From Thermohalobaculum sp039187815 (GTDB taxonomy: Bacteria > Pseudomonadota > Alphaproteobacteria > Rhodobacterales > Rhodobacteraceae), in NCBI GenBank assembly GCA_039187815.1, contig JBCCZI010000070.1, positions 1 to 22,646 on the forward strand: a stretch of 22,646 nucleotides of DNA. The letters run 5' to 3'. Position numbers and translations under genes: made by a program. Positions 1 to 8,023 of the stretch are shown piece by piece; position 1 is the stretch's first letter, and each line of letters begins with the position of its first letter. Under the pieces are notes generated by a model. That model had not been told where the DNA came from. It did no database searches and was given only the letters and a program-made list of their open reading frames with translations.

Positions 1-61
1 CGAGATCGCTCAGCCGCCGCATCCGGTCGTCGAAGTCGAAAAACCCGGGCTGCCGCGCCAC
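1..61 (-). CDS. IS5-family transposase, N-terminal 20 codons (runs off left edge)
   Basis: Reading leftwards from a GTG at 61-59, the frame stays open to the window edge and gives V-A-R-Q-P-G-F-F-D-F-D-D-R followed by M-R-R-L-S-D-L. This matches the N-terminus of IS5-family DDE transposases, which begin with a QPGFFD-x-D-x-R-x-x-x-LS-like stretch. A strong ribosome site, GAGGAG on the minus strand (complement of 68-73), sits 6 bases before the GTG and decides the start. The catalytic DDE domain lies outside the window, so I cannot say whether the element is intact. The terminal inverted repeat should lie a little right of position 75, but without the other end I cannot place it. Family assignment rests on about 20 residues only. 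Confidence 0.6.
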   Translation of the reverse strand, partial: MARQPGFFDFDDRMRRLSDL

Positions 62-142
62 GCCGATCTCCTCAGCCGATCCTGCACAGCGATTGAATCA
101 GCCAACCATCAACACCGCGAGGTATCTCGAGGCCCTCAGCTG

Positions 143-162
143 ATCCGGAGGAACCTCCGGAT
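143..162. repeat. Perfect inverted repeat, 9-base arms, 2-base centre
   Basis: ATCCGGAGG (143-151), AA, CCTCCGGAT (154-162). It lies about 80 bases upstream of the transposase start. It could be part of the insertion-sequence end, a short hairpin that stops outside transcripts from entering the element, or a chance palindrome in GC-rich DNA. It is not followed by a T-run on either strand. Confidence 0.5.
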
Positions 163-353
163 GGTGCAGGCAGTGGTTGGATGCTGTCTTGGTCGGCGCG
201 CAAGCTAGGCCGATGGCCCGTATGATCGGCGCCATGGCCTATGCCCCGCCTTGGGTTGCGGTGCCGGTTACGTCCCAATCGGATCAGACAGTGGCGCCAA
301 CGGATCTCGGCGCGGTCCAGGTCGAGCCTCGCGACAACCAATCCCTGCCCTAG
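144..353 (+). pseudogene. Possible remnant of a coding frame cut off by the insertion sequence
   Basis: A plus-strand frame is open from just after a TGA at 141-143 to a TAG at 351-353. It has in-frame ATGs at 213, 222 and 234 and a TTG at 177, and ends ...PRDNQSLP. No ribosome site precedes any of these starts and I recognise no domain. Two weak points favour a real 3' end: the frame stops exactly against the usg stop codon, sharing the bases CTAG, and an IS lies immediately upstream, where a host gene could have been interrupted. It may equally be non-coding. Confidence 0.2.
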
Positions 354-625
354 TGGATCACGAACTCCTGGGTGCCGTATCGGAACTCGCGCGGGCCGAT
401 GAGGCTAGCATGGCAGAGGCGAACGGAGTGGATAGGGCCGTCAAGCTCTCGGGTCCAAAAGTTGAGAAACCCGGTCAGCCGCGGAAACGTCGGCGCGATG
501 TCATAGTCCTGCCAGACGAAGCTCTGGAGCACCGAGCGGGCGTCGGGCATGTGATAGAGGATCTCGGCCGTCGCTAGGGCGTAGCCGGCGAGCTGCCGAT
601 CAAGCTCGGAGGGGGACCGTGTCAT
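350..625 (-). CDS. usg: Usg family protein
   Basis: The 91-residue product matches the small Usg-like family known to me from Alphaproteobacteria. Conserved pieces are the N-terminal E-L-D-R-Q-L-A-G-Y-x-L-A-T-A-E-I-L-Y-H-M-P-D segment (residues 7-28), S-F-V-W-Q-D-Y-D (about 35-42), FPRL-x-x-F-L-x-F-W-x-R-E-L-D-G (about 47-62) and the end H-x-x-LIGP-x-E-F-R. The biochemical function is not established; the name comes from a position near other genes in Caulobacter and should not be read as an enzyme. Length is normal for the family. The ATG at 625 gives the expected N-terminus, but its ribosome site is weak. It is alone on this strand, with a transposon end downstream and an AT-rich gap upstream, so its usual neighbours are not seen. 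Confidence 0.85.
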   Translation of the reverse strand: MTRSPSELDRQLAGYALATAEILYHMPDARSVLQSFVWQDYDIAPTFPRLTGFLNFWTRELDGPIHSVRLCHASLIGPREFRYGTQEFVIH

Positions 626-726
626 GGGTCAATGCCTGTGTTTGCCGTCTTTTTTGCGCCTAGGGCTCGGCGCGCATCGCAGCACAGACCCGGACCCAGC
701 GGTCCTATCACTATGCCGACCAGCAG

Positions 727-748
727 TTTCAAATTGGTAGATTTGAAA
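727..748 (+). repeat. Perfect 8-base inverted repeat followed by a T-run
   Basis: TTTCAAAT (727-734), a 6-base loop, ATTTGAAA (741-748), then AG and six T. In form it resembles a rightward intrinsic terminator, but the stem is AT-rich and weak and no gene reads into it from the left on the plus strand. Read leftwards it lies about 100 bases upstream of usg, so it could instead be an operator. Confidence 0.45.
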
Positions 749-760
749 AGTTTTTTCCCA

Positions 761-772
761 GGAGTATACTCC
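761..772. repeat. Perfect 12-base palindrome GGAGTATACTCC
   Basis: A self-complementary 12-mer with a TATA core, overlapping at its last base with CGCCGGCG (772-779), also a palindrome. Symmetry and position about 135 bases upstream of the usg start suggest a dimeric regulator site, but I recognise no known operator in it. Confidence 0.4.
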
Positions 773-794
773 GCCGGCGCAGCTTTGACGGCGC

Positions 795-812
795 CTCGGT
801 CCCCTCACCGAG
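795..812. repeat. Inverted repeat, 6-base arms and 6-base loop
   Basis: CTCGGT (795-800), CCCCTC, ACCGAG (807-812). It is the third perfect inverted repeat within 86 bases. No T-run follows on either strand, so a terminator role is not supported. Confidence 0.4.
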
Positions 813-882
813 CAAGTTACAGTTTCTGGCGTGGCGTTTCACGTCGCTGCCCAAAGGCCCGAAGCATATGCCAACTAACACT

Positions 883-938
883 TTTTGGAGATATAGAAAT
901 GGTGTATGATAAATAAATCCTAGAATATCTCTCCAAAA
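883..938. repeat. Imperfect long-range inverted repeat at the left edge of the AT-rich island
   Basis: TTTTGGAGATAT (883-894) pairs with ATATCTCTCCAAAA (925-938) apart from one two-base bulge, around a 30-base AT-rich loop. The loop includes GGAG (887-890) plus a five-codon frame ATG...TAA at 900-917, which is too short to claim as a gene. The pairing could be an RNA hairpin, a protein-binding site or the end of a small non-autonomous element; I cannot separate these. Confidence 0.4.
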
Positions 939-1020
939 CCTTAAAATGCTAGTAATAAAGCGAGATAAAAAAAATTTTTCAAATTAAATCACGAAAAAAG
1001 GGCTGTAATAATAGATACAA

Positions 1021-1224
1021 TTGATTTTTTCGAAAAAAGAATATCAAGTCTCGGAATGCAATCCGGGATTAGCAAAAAAGATGCCGGATTTTTGTACGAA
1101 AATTATTAAGAATTTGACCCTGCGAACAAAAAAAGAAAATTTGCGAGACTTCTTCAGAAGGGACAATCAATATCGACTTCAAGCCCATGAAAAAAATCAT
1201 TCTCAAACTCATCTGATCCGTTAA
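1021..1224 (+). CDS. Weak candidate small basic protein, 67 codons, in AT-rich DNA
   Basis: A frame from TTG at 1021 to TAA at 1222-1224 encodes a Lys- and Arg-rich product with no domain I recognise. Against it: the start is a rare TTG, no ribosome site lies at a useful distance (the nearest purine-rich stretch is about 18 bases upstream), and AT-rich DNA seldom keeps a frame open by constraint. For it: the frame stays open across the low-GC stretch despite TAA-rich composition. A later ATG at 1081 is an alternative start, also without a good ribosome site. If real it would be imported DNA. Confidence 0.15.
   Translation: MIFSKKEYQVSECNPGLAKKMPDFCTKIIKNLTLRTKKENLRDFFRRDNQYRLQAHEKNHSQTHLIR
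1025..1038. repeat. 14-base palindrome TTTTTTCGAAAAAA
   Basis: Six T, CG, six A: perfectly self-complementary, inside the AT-rich island. Such tracts bend DNA and are typical targets of nucleoid proteins that coat AT-rich DNA. As RNA it would form a weak, nearly loop-less hairpin. Confidence 0.4.
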
Positions 1225-1233
1225 GTAAGCGGC

Positions 1234-1264
1234 TGGCCCGACCTCAAAGATCGTGATCGGGCCA
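1234..1264 (-). terminator. Probable acnA terminator hairpin
   Basis: TGGCCCGA (1234-1241) and TCGGGCCA (1257-1264) are perfect 8-base complementary arms around a 15-base loop, starting 17 bases past the acnA stop codon. The stem is GC-rich and stable. In the direction of acnA transcription the stem is followed by GCCGCTTACTT, which has only a poor U-tract, so it may be a weak terminator or mainly a 3'-end stabilising structure. Confidence 0.5.
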
Positions 1265-1281
1265 CACCCTCAAACGCGGCC

Positions 1282-3960
<2,679 letters not shown>

Positions 3961-4115
3961 CGGGCTCTCCCAGTGGCTACGCTCCGGCCATGCCAGGTGT
4001 CCGGGCGGGTCGGGCTGCGGGGTGACTGCCCTGGTCCTAGAAAACGCGTGTGGCTGGCGCAAGAAGTTCGTTGGTCGCAGCCAGGCCCGACCAGCCCGTG
4101 GATTGCGCCGAGCAA

Positions 4116-4144
4116 TTGCCGATCTGGCACGCCTCGGGTATTCG
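4116..4144 (+). promoter_or_regulatory. Candidate promoter for ccmA, giving a leaderless start
   Basis: TTGCCG (4116-4121), a 17-base spacer, then TATTCG (4139-4144). Only five bases separate the -10-like element from the ccmA ATG at 4150, so transcription would begin at or beside the start codon. ccmA has no recognisable ribosome site, which fits. The motif matches are partial and such hits arise by chance. Confidence 0.25.
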
Positions 4145-4149
4145 GCAGC

Positions 4150-4818
4150 ATGGAGTTGAGCGTCGAGAACCTCGCCTGCCGCCGCGGTGGCCGCCATGTG
4201 TTCACCGGGCTGAGCTTTGCCGTCGTGCCCGGCGAGCCTATGACACTACGAGGGCCGAACGGGGCCGGCAAATCCACTTTGCTCCGCACGCTGGCTGGAT
4301 TCCTGCCGATCAGCGCAGGGGACGCTAGGCTCGGGCAGGCCTCGCTGGCGAAGAGCTCACAGGATATGCAGGACCTGGTTCTCTATGCTGGCCATCTCGA
4401 TGCGGTGAAGCCCGCGCTGACGGTGACCGAAAACCTCGCCTTCTGGTCATCGCTTCATGGGACCAAGGACAAGCCTGTTGCTGACAGCGCGCTGGAGCGG
4501 TTCGGCCTCTCTGCGATCGCACAGCGCCCGGCTGCGGAGTGCTCGGCGGGACAGCGGCGCCGGCTCGGGATTGCGCGGCTGTTGTTGACGGAGCGGCCAC
4601 TTTGGCTGTTGGACGAGCCGACCGTGTCGCTCGATGCGGCCTCCAGCGCTCTTGTCGCGGACCTGATCCGAGAGCACGCGGCCAAGGGAGGCCTGACCCT
4701 GGTGGCCAGCCATATCGATCTTGGGCTCGGCGCGGGCCCCGAATTGTGTCTGGATCCCGAGCCCGCCACCGCACGCACGGCGCCCGACACGGATCCGTTT
4801 CTCGAGGGTCAGTGGTGA
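4150..4818 (+). CDS. ccmA: Cytochrome c maturation ATP-binding protein CcmA
   Basis: ATPase subunit of the CcmABCD complex at the inner membrane, which drives release of haem-loaded CcmE during c-type cytochrome assembly. The 222-residue ABC protein shows the N-terminal M-E-L-S-V-E-N-L-A-C-R-R-G-G typical of CcmA, Walker A G-P-N-G-A-G-K-S (35-42), signature S-A-G-Q-R (132-136) and Walker B L-W-L-L-D-E-P (151-157). The frame stays open upstream to 3973, but the ATG at 4150 gives the family length and N-terminus. No ribosome site is seen before it. Its stop TGA overlaps the GTG start of ccmB, so the two are translationally coupled. It is the first gene of the ccm run and diverges from acnA. Confidence 0.93.
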   Translation: MELSVENLACRRGGRHVFTGLSFAVVPGEPMTLRGPNGAGKSTLLRTLAGFLPISAGDARLGQASLAKSSQDMQDLVLYAGHLDAVKPALTVTENLAFWSSLHGTKDKPVADSALERFGLSAIAQRPAAECSAGQRRRLGIARLLLTERPLWLLDEPTVSLDAASSALVADLIREHAAKGGLTLVASHIDLGLGAGPELCLDPEPATARTAPDTDPFLEGQW

Positions 4819-5483
4819 GGGGGCCTGTGGCTGCTTTGCTCAGGCGCGAGCTTGCCCTGTCCTTGCGCAGCGGCGGCAGCACCGGCATCGCGGTCGGGTT
4901 CTTTGTGCTCACCGTCGTGCTCGCCCCGCTCGGCATTGGGCGCGAGCCCGAGCTTTTGGCCCGGATCGCGGGCGGTATCGTCTGGATTGCCGCGCTGTTG
5001 GCCACGCTGCTCAGCCTCGACCGGATTTTTCAAGCAGACCATGAAGATGGCAGCCTCGATCAGCTCATCCTATGCCCCCTTGCGCTCGAGCAGATCGTGG
5101 CGGTCAAGATCCTGGCCCATTGGCTGGCAACCGGCCTGCCCATGACGCTCGCCGCACCGCTGTTGGGGATCATGCTGCAATTGCCGATCGAGGCCTCGGG
5201 CATGCTGGCGGTATCCGCCCTGCTCGGCACCCCGGCGCTCAGCGCGATCGGTGCGGTCGGCGCGGCGATCACCCTCGGCGTGCGCCGGGGCGGGCTGTTG
5301 CTCTCGATCCTCGTGCTGCCGCTCTATATCCCCAGCCTGGTGTTCGCTGGGCGGACGGTGTCGAACGCAGCCCTCGGGCTCGATCCCTGGCCAACGCTTG
5401 GCATCACGGCCGCCCTATCGCTGTTCGCCGCCGCGGTGGCACCTTTTGCCGCATCCATGGCAATCAGGATCAGCCTGCGATGA
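4815..5483 (+). CDS. ccmB: Haem exporter membrane protein CcmB
   Basis: Integral membrane partner of CcmA in the haem-handling ABC complex. The 222-residue product has about six hydrophobic segments and the CcmB features R-R-E-L-A-L-S-L-R-S-G-G near the N-terminus and L-D-R-I-F-Q-A-D-x-E-D-G-S-L-D-Q-L about residues 68-84. The GTG at 4815 is preferred: it overlaps the ccmA stop (GTGA), has GAGGG six bases upstream, and gives a normal length. The adjoining in-frame GTG at 4812 is an alternative. Its stop overlaps the ATG of the next gene, the Ntn hydrolase, instead of ccmC as is common. Confidence 0.92.
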   Translation: MRGPVAALLRRELALSLRSGGSTGIAVGFFVLTVVLAPLGIGREPELLARIAGGIVWIAALLATLLSLDRIFQADHEDGSLDQLILCPLALEQIVAVKILAHWLATGLPMTLAAPLLGIMLQLPIEASGMLAVSALLGTPALSAIGAVGAAITLGVRRGGLLLSILVLPLYIPSLVFAGRTVSNAALGLDPWPTLGITAALSLFAAAVAPFAASMAIRISLR

Positions 5484-6487
5484 CAGATCTGCCGATCATC
5501 CCAGAGCGCGACCACCGAGACGACGGGCTGCTCGGTCATGCCATGCGCAACGTTCGGGCCGCAGGCCACGTGATGGACACCGTGCTCGGCGGAATGGGGG
5601 TGGCGGGCCATCTGGTGCGCCCCATGCTCGCACCAGCTGATCGCCTGGCCGAGGCTTGGCTGAGGCGCGTGGGCGATCCCTATCTCGACGACATCCTGGC
5701 CATCCGGCGATCGCTTGCGCGTCCGGGTCCCGTCGCCTTCTCGCTCTCCTACGAGTTTGGCTGCACAGCGCGCGTGTTTTCGGGCGCACCCCGCGTCCTG
5801 ATGCGCACCCTCGATTGGCCGTTTCGCGGGCTAGGAGAGCTTGTCGAGCTCGTCCATCTGTCCGGGCCGGCCGGGCCTTGGTCGACGGCCACTTGGCCCG
5901 GCGTGGTTGGCGTGATCCAGGGTATGGCGCCCGGACGGTTTGCCGCGGCCCTCAACCAAGCGCCGGAACGGCGGACCGGCTTTGGCCGCCCGATCGACTG
6001 GCTCGCAGGCAAGCGCCGATTCTGGCGCGCCCAAGGATTGCCGCCCACCCATCTGCTGCGGCGGGTCTTTGAGACCTGCCCAGATTTCCCGAGCGCCCTG
6101 GCAATGCTGCGGGATGCGCCCGTGGCCGCGCCAGGCATCTTCACGCTGGCCGGGCTCTCGGATGGCGAGGCGGTCTCAATCGAGCGCACGGAGAATGCCG
6201 GCCATATCCGACGCGCCCCGTCCGCGACCAACGGATTTTCCGAGGCGGGCGGATCCTGGCGCGCGCGCGGCATCGACAGCGCCGGTCGTCTCGCCCAGGT
6301 CGAGGCAATGGATGCCCCGCCCGGCCACACCGCCCTCGCCCCGCCGATGTTGAATGCGCTCACGCGATTGGCGGTTACGGCCTCGGCCGACGGGCGGCTG
6401 AGCCTGACCGGCTTCGACGGACTGACACCCGTGACCCAGACCTGTCGGCATGATGTCTCGGCACGGGACTCAGCGCCGGGGGCGTGA
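5480..6487 (+). CDS. Acid ceramidase/NAAA-like Ntn amidohydrolase embedded in the ccm operon
   Basis: The 335-residue product has the active-site layout of the acid ceramidase and N-acylethanolamine amidase family, Ntn hydrolases that cleave linear amide C-N bonds. Cys95 in F-G-C-T-A-R is the candidate nucleophile freed by autocleavage after Gly94. R109-T-L-D112 keeps the family Arg-x-x-Asp spacing; W-P-G-V-V-G-V-I-Q-G-M-A-P-G (139-152) resembles the family glycine loop, followed by A-A-L-N-Q at 156-160; and Asn251 with R261/R263 sits where the late Asn and Arg pair is expected. No signal peptide or membrane segment is evident, so it is probably cytoplasmic. It starts inside the ccmB stop (ATGA), arguing for coupled translation. 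Substrate unknown: ceramide-like lipid, N-acyl amino acid or another amide are all possible. Confidence 0.7.
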   Translation: MTDLPIIPERDHRDDGLLGHAMRNVRAAGHVMDTVLGGMGVAGHLVRPMLAPADRLAEAWLRRVGDPYLDDILAIRRSLARPGPVAFSLSYEFGCTARVFSGAPRVLMRTLDWPFRGLGELVELVHLSGPAGPWSTATWPGVVGVIQGMAPGRFAAALNQAPERRTGFGRPIDWLAGKRRFWRAQGLPPTHLLRRVFETCPDFPSALAMLRDAPVAAPGIFTLAGLSDGEAVSIERTENAGHIRRAPSATNGFSEAGGSWRARGIDSAGRLAQVEAMDAPPGHTALAPPMLNALTRLAVTASADGRLSLTGFDGLTPVTQTCRHDVSARDSAPGA

Positions 6488-6505
6488 CGCCGCAGGCCGA
6501 GTATG

Positions 6506-6534
6506 TTGCCGATAAATGGCACCTCCCCTAGGTT
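6506..6534 (+). promoter_or_regulatory. Candidate internal promoter before ccmC
   Basis: TTGCCG (6506-6511), 17 bases, TAGGTT (6529-6534), then six bases to the ccmC ATG. The layout copies the candidate ccmA promoter, including the -35 hexamer and the lack of a ribosome site before the start codon. The -10 match is poor by sigma-70 rules. Confidence 0.2.
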
Positions 6535-6540
6535 TGGGCC

Positions 6541-7266
6541 ATGTCGATCTGGCGCTTTGCAAACCCGGCCGAGTTCATGCGGCTCACAGCCAAGCTGGTC
6601 CCCGTGTTCTGGGGCGCGGCGGCGGTGATGCTGGCGATCGGCTTGGCATGGGCGCTGTTCTGGACGCCGGACGATTATCAGCAAGGCTCGACGGTCAAGA
6701 TCCTGTTCATCCATGTGCCGGCCTCGATGCTGGCGATCAACACCTATGCGGTCATGGCCATCGCCTCGGTGATCGGGCTGGTGCGGCGTCATCCGGTTTC
6801 GTTTCTGGTCGCCAAGGCCGCAGCCCCCATAGGGGCCGCCTTCACCCTGGTGTCGCTGGTGACGGGCGCGGTGTGGGGACAACCGATGTGGGGCACTTGG
6901 TGGGTTTGGGATGCACGGCTGACCTCGGTGCTGGTGATGTTCTTCTTCTATCTCGGCTATATGGCGCTGTGGGAGGCGGTCGAGGACCCGGACAAAGCGG
7001 CCGAGCTTTCGGGCGTGCTCTGTCTGGTCGGCGTCGTCTTTGCCTTCTTCGCCCGCTATGCCGTGAATTTTTGGGCGACCTTGCACCAGGGCGCCTCGCT
7101 GTCGGTGGCCGAGGGACAGCGGGTGGACGACGCTTTCCGATTGCCGCTCTATTGGATGATGGTGGCGTTCTACGTGCTGTTTTTCGCGCTCCTCCTGGTG
7201 CGGGCGCGGACCGAAATCCGGGCACGGCGGGCGCGGGCCCTGCGGATGCGCGAGGTGATGGCATGA
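6541..7266 (+). CDS. ccmC: Haem-binding membrane protein CcmC
   Basis: CcmC carries haem at the periplasmic face of the inner membrane and attaches it covalently to CcmE. The 241-residue protein has six hydrophobic segments, the tryptophan-rich W-G-Q-P-M-W-G-T-W-W-V-W-D motif (112-124), and His58 (I-H-V-P-A-S) and His182 (T-L-H-Q-G) at the positions of the haem-ligand histidines. Length agrees with the family. It follows the Ntn hydrolase after 53 bases, the only real gap between 4150 and 7981, and its stop overlaps the ccmD ATG. The bases before the ATG hold no clear ribosome site. Confidence 0.96.
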   Translation: MSIWRFANPAEFMRLTAKLVPVFWGAAAVMLAIGLAWALFWTPDDYQQGSTVKILFIHVPASMLAINTYAVMAIASVIGLVRRHPVSFLVAKAAAPIGAAFTLVSLVTGAVWGQPMWGTWWVWDARLTSVLVMFFFYLGYMALWEAVEDPDKAAELSGVLCLVGVVFAFFARYAVNFWATLHQGASLSVAEGQRVDDAFRLPLYWMMVAFYVLFFALLLVRARTEIRARRARALRMREVMA

Positions 7267-7406
7267 GCGATCCCTATGCCATCTATGTGCTCGGCGCCTA
7301 CGGCGCGACCGCCGCGATCCTGGGCTCGCTGATCTGGGCGACTTTGCGCACCAACACCCGCATCCGCACCGAGCTCGAAGAGGCAGAGAGACGAGGCAAG
7401 CGATGA
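7263..7406 (+). CDS. ccmD: Haem exporter small subunit CcmD
   Basis: A 47-residue protein with one membrane helix (about residues 8-28) preceded by S-D-P-Y-A-I-Y-V-L-G-A-Y-G and followed by a charged tail T-R-I-R-T-E-L-E-E-A-E-R-R. This is the standard CcmD plan. CcmD holds CcmC and CcmE in the CcmABCD complex and helps release holo-CcmE. Both ends overlap neighbours by ATGA, with ccmC upstream and ccmG downstream. Confidence 0.9.
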   Translation: MSDPYAIYVLGAYGATAAILGSLIWATLRTNTRIRTELEEAERRGKR

Positions 7407-7981
7407 CCGAGACGCCCGCTGATCTGGAGCCGACCACCAAGGGCGGGTTCCGCCCCTGGATGCTTATCCCGTTCCTCGGCGCCTTCGCCGTCCTCTCGAC
7501 CCTGGGGATCGAGCTCTTGACCAAAGAGGGCGACGCGTTGCCCTCGGCCCTGATCGACCGTCCGGTGCCCGAGTTTGCTCTTGGCGGCCTCGGCGATACG
7601 CCGGGCCTGTCCACCGCCGATCTGCAAGAACCCGGCGTCAAGCTGGTGAACATCTGGGCGAGCTGGTGCATCCCTTGCCGTCACGAGCACCCTTGGATCG
7701 AGGCTCTTGCAAAGGAAGGGCACATCGTCACCGGCATCAACTACAAGGACACCGCCGAGGGGGCTGCGGCCTTTTTGGACGAGCTTGGGAACCCTTATGC
7801 GCGGATCGGCGTGGACGCCTCGGGGCGCACAGGGATCGACTGGGGCGTCTACGGGGTGCCGGAGACCTTCGTCGTCGATGCAAAGGGACACATCCGATAC
7901 CGCCATGTGGGCCCGATCCAAGCGGGTGATATCTCGGGCAAGATCCTGCCGGCGATCGAGGCCGCATCCGGCCCAAACTAG
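7403..7981 (+). CDS. ccmG: Thiol:disulfide interchange protein CcmG (DsbE)
   Basis: A membrane-tethered thioredoxin-fold reductant that keeps the CXXCH cysteines of apocytochrome c reduced in the periplasm. The 192-residue product has one N-terminal anchor helix (about 18-38), the active site W-C89-I-P-C92 within N-I-W-A-S-W, and a cis-proline loop G-V-Y-G-V-P-E-T-F as expected for CcmG. G-I-N-Y-K-D is also family-typical. It starts inside the ccmD stop (ATGA). Genes ccmE, ccmF and ccmH do not follow and must lie elsewhere if the pathway is complete. Confidence 0.95.
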   Translation: MTETPADLEPTTKGGFRPWMLIPFLGAFAVLSTLGIELLTKEGDALPSALIDRPVPEFALGGLGDTPGLSTADLQEPGVKLVNIWASWCIPCRHEHPWIEALAKEGHIVTGINYKDTAEGAAAFLDELGNPYARIGVDASGRTGIDWGVYGVPETFVVDAKGHIRYRHVGPIQAGDISGKILPAIEAASGPN

Positions 7982-8010
7982 CCCCTATGCCGGCGCGGCC
8001 GGAGCAAGAC

Positions 8011-8017
8011 GAGGAGG
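8011..8017 (+). promoter_or_regulatory. Ribosome binding site GAGGAGG fixing a TTG start
   Basis: A strong GAGGAGG lies six bases before the TTG at 8024. No ATG or GTG in the same frame is as well placed, so it supports TTG as the start of the dehydrogenase gene. Confidence 0.75.
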
Positions 8018-8023
8018 TGCAGT

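Larger units (their letters stand above)
626..1281. other. 656-base gap between usg and acnA, without a supported gene
   Basis: This is the longest gap in the window. Bases 626-870 have near-normal composition and contain three perfect inverted repeats (727-748, 761-772, 795-812). Bases 871-1225 are very AT-rich; a hand count of 901-1200 gives 92 G or C in 300 (about 31%), against clearly GC-rich genes on both sides. The AT-rich part holds an imperfect inverted repeat (883-938), a 14-base palindrome (1025-1038), A- and T-runs and one weak reading frame (1021-1224). Near 1234-1264 the composition recovers, at a hairpin that probably ends acnA transcription. usg and acnA both read leftwards, so the usg promoter should lie here. 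Confidence 0.8.

Noticed and set aside
632..916. 94-codon plus-strand frame upstream of the AT-rich island
   Set aside because: It crosses the palindrome cluster and the composition change, has no ribosome site and no recognisable domain.
3961..4197. 79-codon N-terminal extension of acnA
   Set aside because: The extension has no aconitase similarity and is Arg/Pro-rich like antisense GC-rich frames. The ATG at 3960 has a ribosome site and the family N-terminus.
5749..7671. 640-codon minus-strand open frame opposite the hydrolase, ccmC and ccmG
   Set aside because: Composition is low-complexity Arg, His, Gly and Pro, and it lies fully opposite well-supported genes; long antisense frames are expected in GC-rich DNA.
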